A DNA stretch of 31,351 bases from Bacteroidota bacterium (lineage in GTDB: Bacteria; Bacteroidota; Bacteroidia; NS11-12g; UBA955), in contig RGEC01000004.1 in the NCBI GenBank assembly GCA_009918425.1, positions 1 through 31,351 on the forward strand, given 5' to 3'. Of the stretch, positions 24,586 through 31,351 are shown piece by piece. Every line of letters starts with the position of its first letter. Positions within the stretch are counted from its first letter, which is position 1. A model generated the notes under the pieces. It was not told the DNA's origin, did not search any database, and saw only the letters and a program-made list of their open reading frames with translations. Position numbers and translations under genes: made by a program.

Positions 24586-25032
24586 TCAGGCTAAAACATC
24601 CCAGGTTTTGTCAGCCAGCAGGCGAACAGTATGCAGAAATTCGGCAAAAGGCATTTCCTTACCCCATTCGTAAGGCGCTACCATACTCAGTACCTGTGTA
24701 CCATCATCTTTCTGGTAAAGGTGGTAAATTCCACCTATAACAGGCTCAAAATTGATAGAAGCCTGATAGATAGCATGGCTTACTTCCAGACGCTTTTCAA
24801 TGTCGCGGGCCTGCTGAATAAGTAATGCCGCCTGCTTGCGCAGCATGTCTATCTGCTGCTGGGCCTGGTGCTGCATAGCCTCGTGGGCATTGGCTTTCAG
24901 CAGGCGCTTGTCTATGGGCTCAATTTTGGGTGAACTCACCGACAATGCATATGGTGCCTGACTCAGTTCCCCCTGATACAGGGCGTCTTTGAGGTAATCC
25001 GGCCGGTTGTCGGTAATTTCGTTTTCTTCCAT
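24586..25032 (-). CDS. DUF2452 family protein
   Basis: 148 aa from the ATG at 25032; a GTG two codons upstream (25038) is also in frame. The N-terminal part is charged. A central helix (LLKANAHEAMQHQAQQQIDM onward) is probably a coiled coil. The C-terminal part GGIYHLYQKDDGTQVLSMVAPYEWG, given here in pieces as YHLYQKDDG and VLSMVAPYEWG, and the ending LLADKTWDVLA are characteristic of DUF2452. The function of the family is unknown. It is predicted to be cytoplasmic and stands 37 bp downstream of the T9SS plug gene on the same strand, so it may share its transcript. Confidence 0.85.
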   Translation of the reverse strand: MEENEITDNRPDYLKDALYQGELSQAPYALSVSSPKIEPIDKRLLKANAHEAMQHQAQQQIDMLRKQAALLIQQARDIEKRLEVSHAIYQASINFEPVIGGIYHLYQKDDGTQVLSMVAPYEWGKEMPFAEFLHTVRLLADKTWDVLA

Positions 25033-25069
25033 GAGCACTTATACTAACAATCGCAAGACCCGATTTGTT

Positions 25070-26356
25070 CTAGCGCTTTCCCCGGGTATTTTCCAGACCG
25101 TAGCCAATAAGCTCATCATAGTTCATGGTTTGGTTGCGGTGATACATCAAAACCATATAGTTGTTCTCAGTTTCGCTATGCGAACCTTCGAAGTACCTGG
25201 TATCCACTGATCCATCTGCGGGGTCGTAGACCGCATAGGAATAGTTATAATAGGCCTGTTTAAGAGGTATGACAGCCTCATATGTCTTGTTATCGGCGTT
25301 ATAAAACATTTCACAGTCCGGGTGCATACGCCAATCGCTTAATTCACCATACACAAACACTTTTTTATTTTTCAGTTCTTCATCAGTTTTAAGCGAAAAA
25401 TGAACAAAGCAATAGTCGCCCTCGGCGGAAGCACCTGAAGGAAGCGGAATATCACGACTGAAAAGAAAATAGCGACCGTTGTAATCTGCCCAGTTGAAAT
25501 AGCGGTCAAATCGGCGGGTCTGGTCGTTGATTAGGACAATGTGCTTTTGGTTGGCAACATTAAAACGTTGTTTAACACCGGCTGTACTTTGGCGAAAGCT
25601 GCGAATATCAAAAAAACGGAATTCGTTTAACCCTTCAAACTGATTTCCTGTCTGATATTGGTAATTGTAACTGTTGCCTGAGATGAACTGGGGTGCCAAA
25701 CCAGCGTTGGCGGTAATCCACTCCCCGTTGCGAAGTATTACTGCTTTTAAATCCTGATAGGGTTTGGGCATAAAATAATTATCGGTGAGAACAAAATTAA
25801 AATTCACCTGCTGGTGCGAAGGACGAAGTTCTACCTGCGAACTTTGAATAACGGTTAGATCCACACGTCCTTTCATATCCAACACCATAAGCCTGCGGGA
25901 AAGAACAATGTCGGTTTCGTCGTAGTTTCGATACACAACCAGCAAGTAATTGCCTGACATTTTCGGAGCTGTACTGGAAGAGGGCACCGTGGCTTCATAA
26001 TGCACAAACTTCATTAGGGTACCGTTGCTAAAATTTACGGACTCTATATTCTCAAATCCCTGTCCATTCAGGTACTGATTTTTTTGCAGATTGCTTGGGT
26101 TCCATAAAGCATCGCAATGAATAAGGGTGAATTGATAGTAATCTCTTTCAGTGGCAAGCTGGTCAAACTCCAGTTTTAGTGTCCCTGTCTCCCCCATTTG
26201 CACTACAGGAAAGGGAAATCCGGAAGCCGTATTTTCCATTTTCACTGTGCGGATGTCTTTTTCATAAATAGCATTGGCATATCGCAGGGTACTGTCTTTG
26301 GTAGCCAAAAGACAGGCAGGCAAAAGCGCAATCAATGCGAAAACAAAATTTTTCAT
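25070..26356 (-). CDS. Type IX secretion system plug protein (DUF5103)
   Basis: The 428-aa product has an N-terminal signal (MKNFVFALIALLPACLLATK). The DUF5103 pattern is visible: an N-terminal beta domain with LKLEFDQLATERDYYQFTLIHCD (split), WNPSNLQKNQYLNG, the middle segment DLTVIQSSQVELRPSHQQVNF (split), NEFRFFDIRSFRQSTAGV, and a C-terminal module with VYGELSDWR and YYNYSYAVYDPADG, close to the YEGSHSETENNY-type ending. Family knowledge: this protein closes the periplasmic or lateral side of the SprA/Sov T9SS translocon when no substrate is engaged. Its presence agrees with the T9SS-type C-terminal domains on the proteins at 9486, 10867 and 19133. A TACATTTG promoter box precedes it. Confidence 0.9.
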   Translation of the reverse strand: MKNFVFALIALLPACLLATKDSTLRYANAIYEKDIRTVKMENTASGFPFPVVQMGETGTLKLEFDQLATERDYYQFTLIHCDALWNPSNLQKNQYLNGQGFENIESVNFSNGTLMKFVHYEATVPSSSTAPKMSGNYLLVVYRNYDETDIVLSRRLMVLDMKGRVDLTVIQSSQVELRPSHQQVNFNFVLTDNYFMPKPYQDLKAVILRNGEWITANAGLAPQFISGNSYNYQYQTGNQFEGLNEFRFFDIRSFRQSTAGVKQRFNVANQKHIVLINDQTRRFDRYFNWADYNGRYFLFSRDIPLPSGASAEGDYCFVHFSLKTDEELKNKKVFVYGELSDWRMHPDCEMFYNADNKTYEAVIPLKQAYYNYSYAVYDPADGSVDTRYFEGSHSETENNYMVLMYHRNQTMNYDELIGYGLENTRGKR

Positions 26357-26374
26357 GCCGATAAAACGTTATTC

Positions 26375-26382
26375 CAAATGTA
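26375..26382 (-). promoter_or_regulatory. -7 box for the T9SS plug gene
   Basis: On the minus strand the bases read TACATTTG, an exact TAnnTTTG match, 18 bp before the ATG at 26356. No clear -33 element. Confidence 0.5.
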
Positions 26383-26773
26383 TGCCAAAAAAACGGATTT
26401 GGGTGTTGGAACCGTTAATTAGCTAAGGTTTTATGCAAATTCAGACAACAAAAACAGAATGTATAGTCTGCAAAAACCCTCTATAAACATGCCCTGATTT
26501 ATTTGTGTATTAAAGATGACAGCCTCTTAAGCTAATTAGAGGACTAGAAATATCTGTGGCAATCGGATAAAAAGCCTTAATTACGCTTTTAACCATTGTA
26601 TATCAGTTATTTAAAATGAATATGCAGGATACATCATATAAAGAACGCGCGTGCACACGCTACGCATTAATGTAAGGTAAAATAACTAAATAAACAAATT
26701 TTTTGAAAAATATTTTGTAAACGATTGTGAATAATTAAATCGCAAAAAAATACCCGAAAAAGTGGCAATAAAA

Positions 26774-26805
26774 TTTGGTATTTCAACGTTTGCTTTGTAT
26801 ATTTG
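26774..26805 (+). promoter_or_regulatory. Full Bacteroidetes promoter for the AAA ATPase gene
   Basis: TTTG (26774-26777), a 20-bp spacer and TATATTTG (26798-26805) match both consensus boxes at ideal spacing. This is the best promoter in the window. The leader to the ATG at 26902 should be about 90 nt. Confidence 0.75.
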
Positions 26806-26846
26806 TTGTTCATCCCTTTTCGAACTTAACGCTAAAATTAAAAACA

Positions 26847-26875
26847 CCACAAAAGTGGCGCCCCCTCCTTTTGTG
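26847..26875 (+). promoter_or_regulatory. Leader with two competing hairpins
   Basis: CACAAAAG (26848-26855) can pair with CTTTTGTG (26868-26875), an 8-bp stem with a 12-nt loop. The same left side can instead form a CCAC-AAAA-GTGG hairpin (26847-26858). The two are mutually exclusive and sit 26 bp before the ATPase ATG. No T run follows, so this is not a simple terminator. Confidence 0.45.
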
Positions 26876-26901
26876 CTCAAAAAATAAAAAATTACAACAT
26901 C

Positions 26902-28632
26902 ATGAATAACAAACCCACTTCGCATCCTTTCAAAATCGATCGCGCCTTGCGCGCTGCGTACAGCGAACTTCAGGCTACCTGCATGGTAGGTCGCCTCTGG
27001 AGTGAAATGCCCCATCTTACAGGTTTATCGGAGTTAATCAGGCTGGCCTGCGAGGAAGTGGCAGTATTGGCAGTTGTATACGTGCATGGGGAATCTATGT
27101 TGCATGTAGATGACAAAATTTTCAAGAATCTTTTACAGTATCACTTTGAAAAGAATGGTATTCGTTCGCGTTTTGTACTGAAACGCATGAGCACCTCCGG
27201 AATCATTGATTTGCATCGGGACCGTGAAACAGGAAGTCCATCCTATTCTTTAAGCAATGAGACAGAGCGGGCCATTGATGAGAATGACACCTCCGGGTTT
27301 AAGGGTTCTGCTCCGCAGGGGCTGGACCAGATGTTATCTTTTATCAATCGCAGGTTACTGGACCATGACCATATGCTGCCCAGGCAGTTTTCTGAACTGA
27401 TAGATCTTTCCAAACGCCACAACCGCGACCTTTCATTGGTGAAATTCATTGAGGAAAAAATGATTTTCGGAGGGATAGAAGAGGAGTTTGCCCTACTGGC
27501 CATCTGCACCAAGGCCGCAATTGAAAATGAACCCTTCAATTTTGTGTATCTGGATAATTATATCCACATCAATCGTGCAGATATTCAGCGTCTGCGTCAG
27601 GAAATTCTTGATGGTGAATGGCTCCCCATCAAATTGGGACTGGTGGAAGTGACCGGTTCCAATGTTATGGAGTTCAATCCGGATCTTCAACTTACAGAGG
27701 CGGGGTTCGATCGGTTTCTAAAAGAACTGGATCCGGTTATCTTAAAAATGATACGTCGCAAAATGGCATCTGTGAACACCCCACTGATTCAGCCTGAGGA
27801 CGTACAGAAAGTAAAACTCTATTTCAGTCCGGCACTTCAGCGTAAAACAGAGAGAATCGCAAGACTCCTGAGCGTAAAAGGATTTCGTGAATACCAGCAG
27901 GGATTGCCCAAAAATGAGCGCATGAAAGGTATAACCATGTTGTTTCACGGCGGTCCCGGTTGCGGCAAAACCGAGTTTGCCCTGCAGCTGGCCCTGCTCA
28001 CCGGCCGACCCATCATGAAAATTCAGGTAACGGACTTCATGAGCAAGTGGGTGGGCGACTCAGAAGCAAATCTCAAGCGCATTTTTTCCGATTATCGCAA
28101 AATGTGGGACCGTCTGGAAGTAAAGCCGATCTTATTTTTGAATGAATGCGATCAGATTATCGGCAAGCGACTGAATGCCACACGTGGCGTGGAGCAGATG
28201 CAAAATGGCCTGCAGAATCTTGTTTTGGAGGAAATGGAGGCATTTGGCGGTATTTTGATTGGTACCACCAACCTCACCCAAAACATGGATCCTGCATTTG
28301 AGCGCAGGTGGACCATGAAACTGTACTTTGATGCACCGGGCATAGAGGCCATGGCTGCCATCTGGAAAAGCCAGATTAAAGGCCTGCGCAAAACCGAGGC
28401 CGAATATCTGGCGCAGCACTATGCATTCACCCCCGGCGAAATCACCAATGTTGTGCGCCGATTCAATGCGGAAAAACTGCTGGGGTTGGAAGATACCCGC
28501 CTCAATACCCTCATCGAGCTCTGCGATACCGAGCGTTATGCAAACAAGCCTACTTCCAAGGCTCCCCTGGGTTTCCTGGTTCCCGGGCAGCAGGAGATGG
28601 ATATGCAAAAGGAAAGAAGGAAGGCGGGTTAG
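26902..28632 (+). CDS. AAA family ATPase with uncharacterised N-terminal region
   Basis: The 576-aa protein has no signal peptide. Residues 1-305 match no domain I recognise; 150-275 may include a winged-helix-like segment (LPIKLGLVEV, then LQLTEAGFDRFL). The AAA module is C-terminal: Walker A GGPGCGKT (350-357), pore-loop-like KWVGDSE (382-388), Walker B LFLNECD (411-417) where Asn414 replaces the usual Asp and Glu415 is kept, sensor 1 GTTN (454-457), and arginine fingers in FERRW (467-471). Asn at the Walker B Asp occurs in some bacterial CDC48-like ATPases. It stands alone between a strong promoter and a convergent gene, so the partner or substrate is unknown. A remodelling ATPase is the safest call. 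Confidence 0.85.
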   Translation: MNNKPTSHPFKIDRALRAAYSELQATCMVGRLWSEMPHLTGLSELIRLACEEVAVLAVVYVHGESMLHVDDKIFKNLLQYHFEKNGIRSRFVLKRMSTSGIIDLHRDRETGSPSYSLSNETERAIDENDTSGFKGSAPQGLDQMLSFINRRLLDHDHMLPRQFSELIDLSKRHNRDLSLVKFIEEKMIFGGIEEEFALLAICTKAAIENEPFNFVYLDNYIHINRADIQRLRQEILDGEWLPIKLGLVEVTGSNVMEFNPDLQLTEAGFDRFLKELDPVILKMIRRKMASVNTPLIQPEDVQKVKLYFSPALQRKTERIARLLSVKGFREYQQGLPKNERMKGITMLFHGGPGCGKTEFALQLALLTGRPIMKIQVTDFMSKWVGDSEANLKRIFSDYRKMWDRLEVKPILFLNECDQIIGKRLNATRGVEQMQNGLQNLVLEEMEAFGGILIGTTNLTQNMDPAFERRWTMKLYFDAPGIEAMAAIWKSQIKGLRKTEAEYLAQHYAFTPGEITNVVRRFNAEKLLGLEDTRLNTLIELCDTERYANKPTSKAPLGFLVPGQQEMDMQKERRKAG

Positions 28633-28676
28633 GCTTTTCTGTAAAAGTTAAAAAGTGATTTTAAATAATGATAAAT

Positions 28677-29360
28677 TTAATTACAAGTATAAAGATCCAT
28701 GTACTCATAAATAATCTTAATCGCCTGTTCGTTGAGATCTTTTTTCAGTGTGGGATCGTTCTTGATGGACTTGATAATTTTATTAATTTCGCACTCATTA
28801 GCACCTGTATGAGAAATGTGTTGAGCCTGAATCAATGCAGTTATTATGCAAAAGGTGTAACTATCAGGCTTTAACTGAACGGCCTTTTCAGCTAATTCAA
28901 CTGCACGGTCAACAGTAAAGTAATTATCTAAAGCCATCAAATATGAATAACATAATAATTCATCTGCATTAAGAAGTTCAATATTGAAGCTTGAGATAGA
29001 GTAATTTACTATAGAATCTGTCATACTCTCAGCTCGGTCAATATAAAAACTTGAAATTGTATCAGAAGCCGCCTTTTTTTCCTGAATAAATTTAATAAAT
29101 ATCTCGGCATTATTTTTACCATTAAAATCCCATCCCAATTGATTTATTGCAGCAACTTTAATGCCAATGGGTTTTGTTTCATCAATAAGATACTCCATTA
29201 TCTGTTTTGTTACTTTTCCGCGCGCTCTGGCAGCCGCCATAACAATTTGTTCTGAATTATACGCAGTTGCAAAGTTTGTGGATGTTAACGGTGAGTCGGC
29301 TTTTGCAGTGGAGGTGATCAAAAGGCCGATAATTAAACTAAATTTTTTTATTTGTTTCAT
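28677..29360 (-). CDS. Small exported protein, possibly TPR-like, function unknown
   Basis: The 227-aa product begins with a signal peptide (MKQIKKFSLIIGLLITSTAKA-DS). The mature part is helical, and the segment ALDNYFTVDRAVELAEKAVQLKPDSYT (positions about 142-168, split as DRAVELAEKAVQLKPDS) looks like one TPR unit. The rest shows no motif I know. Ala/Arg-rich MAAARARGKVT near residue 41 may be a helix. There is a Cys near the C-terminus (YTCN). It is 139 bp downstream of the lipoprotein gene at 29500 on the same strand and may belong to the same accessory cluster, but the gap holds its own weak promoter box. It is convergent with the AAA ATPase gene. Confidence 0.7.
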   Translation of the reverse strand: MKQIKKFSLIIGLLITSTAKADSPLTSTNFATAYNSEQIVMAAARARGKVTKQIMEYLIDETKPIGIKVAAINQLGWDFNGKNNAEIFIKFIQEKKAASDTISSFYIDRAESMTDSIVNYSISSFNIELLNADELLCYSYLMALDNYFTVDRAVELAEKAVQLKPDSYTFCIITALIQAQHISHTGANECEINKIIKSIKNDPTLKKDLNEQAIKIIYEYMDLYTCN

Positions 29361-29377
29361 TGTATTTTGATTGATAG

Positions 29378-29385
29378 CGAATATA
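29378..29385 (-). promoter_or_regulatory. Possible -7 box for the small exported protein
   Basis: On the minus strand the bases read TATATTCG, one mismatch from TAnnTTTG, 17 bp before the ATG at 29360. The rest of the 139-bp gap is very AT-rich, without a terminator that I can see. Confidence 0.3.
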
Positions 29386-29499
29386 TTGAATTTTGAAATA
29401 TCATAGATTTATTTAAATTAAAATTGACACTGATTTATCTTTAGTGGGCAGAATATAAATTATCACTAAAATATTTTATAAATAACACTAAAAATAAAT

Positions 29500-30114
29500 T
29501 TAAAGTGGCTTCACCACAAAAGCCCAAACCTTTACTTTAACATCTACACCCGCACCATAGTTCTGGTTGCGCAAACCCATAACAATCGTATTATCCGTAT
29601 CGTAGGGCGTATCAAGGATATCAATGTATTTATCATGAATATTTTTAGTTTGAGGCTTGGATATAAAGGATTGAAAATCAGAATTGTTAAAACTAAAGTT
29701 AGGCTCCTGGTCTTTGGTCATAAAGAATATATCCGCATTGGATTTCCCTATTTCGGTAAGGTTCAGCGCCGATATAATTCCCCAGGCATAAGCCACAAAG
29801 GGGTCTTTGGTTAATCTAGCCGCGGCCGCGGGTAATACAATTTTAGCCAGTGCATCCACCGGCTCAGGTCCCGCGCCCATCCAATAAGCCCAATAAACTG
29901 TTCTTGGAGGCAGTTTTATTGTTCTGGTAATTATTGATTTGTTTGAAATAAACGCTGTACTCCGGGCTCCCAGTCTAAAGGTTTCTTCAACAATCTGGTA
30001 TGGAACTACATAATCATTATAAATCACTGGTTCAGGCTCCTTTTGACAAGAATTCAACAAGGTGAGCCCGGCAGCAATTACAATTGTTAAAAATGCAGAC
30101 ATCCTCTTATTCAT
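29500..30114 (-). CDS. Lipoprotein coupled to the cytolysin-like gene, family not recognised
   Basis: 204 aa from the ATG at 30114, which overlaps the cytolysin stop as ATGA; a second in-frame ATG at 30120 is less likely. The signal ends in lipobox LNSC (Cys23), followed by QKEPEP. The mature protein has a conserved-looking core: RTIKLPPRTVYWAYWMGAG, then DPFVAYAWGIISALNL, DIFFMTKDQEPNF, and a C-terminal beta-rich end with IVMGLRNQNYGAGVDVKVKVWAFVV (split as IVMGLRNQN and VDVKVKVWAFVV). It lacks cytolysin motifs. Strict coupling to the cytolysin gene suggests a partner in one complex, an anchor or chaperone, or a self-protection protein; these are inferences. It is low in GC compared with the starch locus. 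Confidence 0.8.
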   Translation of the reverse strand: MNKRMSAFLTIVIAAGLTLLNSCQKEPEPVIYNDYVVPYQIVEETFRLGARSTAFISNKSIITRTIKLPPRTVYWAYWMGAGPEPVDALAKIVLPAAAARLTKDPFVAYAWGIISALNLTEIGKSNADIFFMTKDQEPNFSFNNSDFQSFISKPQTKNIHDKYIDILDTPYDTDNTIVMGLRNQNYGAGVDVKVKVWAFVVKPL

Positions 30115-31217
30115 AAACATTCGATTATTTTATAACTAAGTGCTGTATGGGTGATAAGTGGTGAGTTGTCCTTTAGGTAGCGCGCTTCATATCCAACAGG
30201 CACACAGCCGGTTCTGTGATTAAACTGATAACCGTCGTTAATGAATTTATAAACGTCATCCATTGTTTTCAGGGAGGTTGCAGGACCGGGGGCTGCCTCT
30301 ATGGTAAGCTGTAAGCTGGAAATAAGTTGCCGTTGACCGGTAGTCAAAGATCCACCGAATCCGTTTAGCAAAAGTTCTATGCATGTTTTGGTTTCTTTCT
30401 GGCTGTAGGCCGAAACAACACGCACAAGTGCAACACGGCCATAGGAAACGCTAGAGATGTATGCAGGCGCATTGTCAGGTGTTAATACACGTTTAAGATC
30501 TGAAACATTCACATCAGCCCCAAAAAAGCCTGCGGGATTGGACGGGTATTCTGCACTTACCGAGAAGTACACATTACGCACCATCATGTACATTGTTGTA
30601 AGTCCGTTGGTGTTGATACTCTGAAAACGTGTGCCTAAACCTCCGGCCAAAAAACCAAAATTTAATCCCAGATCCACAAATGCCTGCTGTGTTGAGTAAG
30701 TGGTCTGCACGTTTTGGTAGGTGTAGGCTGGCGGCATAAACCAAAATAACTTTGATTTATTATCGAATTCTGCCTGATATGCATTGTTGGAAGGGTTACT
30801 AAGAGAAAAACCTGTGGATCCCATCGTTCCCTGAATGTTGTAATTCATATTGTCGCGTGGAAAGTTACCCAACGAAACAAGCCTTCCACTATTTCTAAGA
30901 TAACTGCTCTGAACAATATTTCCCGGCCATATATCGGCTTTGTCATCAGCATAAAAAAAGTCAAAGGAATTCAAGCGCTGTATCCGTTCCGCAGTATAAG
31001 TAGTACACTTAGTTGTCACGCCGTTCAAAAGCACATTTTCCAAGGCTGTATCTCTATATTTTATACTATTAGTTGGGGTGTTGTTGGGCACAGTAACCTG
31101 GTCCACCAAAGCGTTTATATCTGTAGTAGGTTTTATATTTTCTTTTTCCTTTTTACAGGATATTATTAAAAAGTTACCTAGTATTATTACAAATAAAAAG
31201 CTATGGGATTTCATCAT
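30111..31217 (-). CDS. Cholesterol-dependent-cytolysin-like lipoprotein lacking domain 4
   Basis: 368 aa from the ATG at 31217, which overlaps the upstream stop as ATGA. A TTG two codons earlier is possible but unneeded. The signal ends in lipobox IIS-C (Cys21). The body follows thiol-activated cytolysin domains 1-3 in order: DIWPGNIVQ (95-103), RLVSLGNFPRDNMNYNI (112-128), VYFSVSAEYPSNPAGFF (216-232), VSDLKR, YISSVSYGRVALVRV (253-267) and YEARYLKDNS (343-352). In perfringolysin-type toxins the last element comes just before domain 4. Here the protein ends 16 residues later, so domain 4 with its undecapeptide is absent. Known CDC-like short proteins have this form and need a partner to bind membranes. 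It lies in a coupled operon. Confidence 0.88.
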   Translation of the reverse strand: MMKSHSFLFVIILGNFLIISCKKEKENIKPTTDINALVDQVTVPNNTPTNSIKYRDTALENVLLNGVTTKCTTYTAERIQRLNSFDFFYADDKADIWPGNIVQSSYLRNSGRLVSLGNFPRDNMNYNIQGTMGSTGFSLSNPSNNAYQAEFDNKSKLFWFMPPAYTYQNVQTTYSTQQAFVDLGLNFGFLAGGLGTRFQSINTNGLTTMYMMVRNVYFSVSAEYPSNPAGFFGADVNVSDLKRVLTPDNAPAYISSVSYGRVALVRVVSAYSQKETKTCIELLLNGFGGSLTTGQRQLISSLQLTIEAAPGPATSLKTMDDVYKFINDGYQFNHRTGCVPVGYEARYLKDNSPLITHTALSYKIIECL

Positions 31218-31351
31218 TGACAACGGAATGGATCTCCTTCATCTCCGGAAGCATTAACCTCAGGTTGGAAACAAAAATTGAGCTGTGCAGATTTTATGTA
31301 AGTGATTCTAGGTTCACCAACAGTTGTACCACGGTTTGAGTATGGAACATT
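31214..31351 (-). CDS. C-terminal end of an unrecognised protein (partial)
   Basis: An open frame enters from the right edge and encodes 45 residues (about NVPYSNRGTT, then ITYIKSAQLNFCFQPEVNAS, ending DPFRCQ) before TGA at 31214-31216. The stop overlaps the ATG of the cytolysin-like gene as ATGA, which supports that this is a real upstream gene of the same operon. I recognise no motif; it does not look like a cytolysin domain 4. It ends in two Cys-containing segments. Confidence 0.6.
   Translation of the reverse strand, partial: NVPYSNRGTTVGEPRITYIKSAQLNFCFQPEVNASGDEGDPFRCQ

Larger units (their letters stand above)
26357..26901. other. 545-bp AT-rich intergenic region between divergent genes
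   Basis: It holds the promoter for the plug gene at its left end, and the promoter and leader hairpins of the AAA ATPase gene at its right end. The middle (about 26400-26760) has no credible gene. It contains a small inverted repeat CCTCT/AGAGG at about 26523-26542, a TAATTAGCT element whose reverse complement recurs about 115 bp away, and a GC-rich patch at 26647-26665. I see no RNA gene or mobile element. Confidence 0.6.

Noticed and set aside
26413..26542. Inverted TAATTAGCT elements and CCTCT/AGAGG repeat as attachment or insertion-element ends
   Set aside because: They are short, AT-rich and lie in non-coding DNA with no transposase or target duplication.

Overview
The window looks like chromosomal DNA of a member of the Bacteroidota, probably an environmental Chitinophagia, Saprospiria or Sphingobacteriia-type lineage. 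The evidence is Bacteroidetes-type promoter boxes (TAnnTTTG, sometimes with an upstream TTTG), a type IX secretion system (T9SS) plug protein, T9SS-like C-terminal domains on secreted enzymes, a degenerate-NUDIX (NrtR-type) sugar regulator, a DUF2452 gene, a Bacteroidetes-style FtsH with a poly-glycine linker, and many outer-surface lipoproteins. There are no rRNA or tRNA genes, CRISPR arrays or transposases that I can see.

Region 1 (1-13672) is a starch/maltodextrin utilisation locus. A minus-strand operon encodes a BadF/NAGK-type sugar kinase, beta-phosphoglucomutase, a GH65 phosphorylase (probably maltose phosphorylase) and a GH13 lipoprotein that runs off the left edge; the genes overlap or nearly abut. 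Divergent to it is an NrtR-family regulator, followed by an SLC45/GPH-like MFS transporter, a convergent SusA-like periplasmic GH13 enzyme, a non-catalytic secreted protein with tandem starch-binding-like modules, and a large secreted GH13 amylase. Both of the last two end in T9SS-type C-terminal domains. Three intergenic regions carry the same 19-bp inverted repeat (WAGTGT-N7-ACACWW), each overlapping or abutting a predicted promoter; I read these as operators of the NrtR-type regulator. The proposed flow is: extracellular and periplasmic amylases cut starch, the MFS carrier imports maltose, GH65 splits it to beta-glucose-1-phosphate and glucose, PgmB makes glucose-6-phosphate, and the BadF-type kinase may phosphorylate the free glucose.

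Region 2 (13700-26400) is housekeeping: ftsH, an overlapping AI-2E family permease, and a compact six-gene minus-strand operon (AlgH/YqgE family, PAP2-like membrane protein, enoyl-CoA hydratase, M43 metalloprotease, rsmI, lnt). Divergent from it are an MFS transporter and a short-chain dehydrogenase, then a DUF2452 gene and the T9SS plug gene. rsmI and the MFS gene each have a disrupted reading frame, both in the same direction, so either both are decaying or the assembly has lost bases.

Region 3 (26400-31351) is accessory and more AT-rich. It holds an orphan AAA ATPase behind a strong promoter and a structured leader, a small secreted protein, and a minus-strand operon whose genes are joined by ATGA stop/start overlaps. 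That operon encodes a lipoprotein related to cholesterol-dependent cytolysins that stops exactly before the membrane-binding domain 4, a second unrecognised lipoprotein downstream, and an unrecognised partial gene upstream. This is the most interesting part of the window: a candidate multi-component, membrane-anchored pore-forming system.
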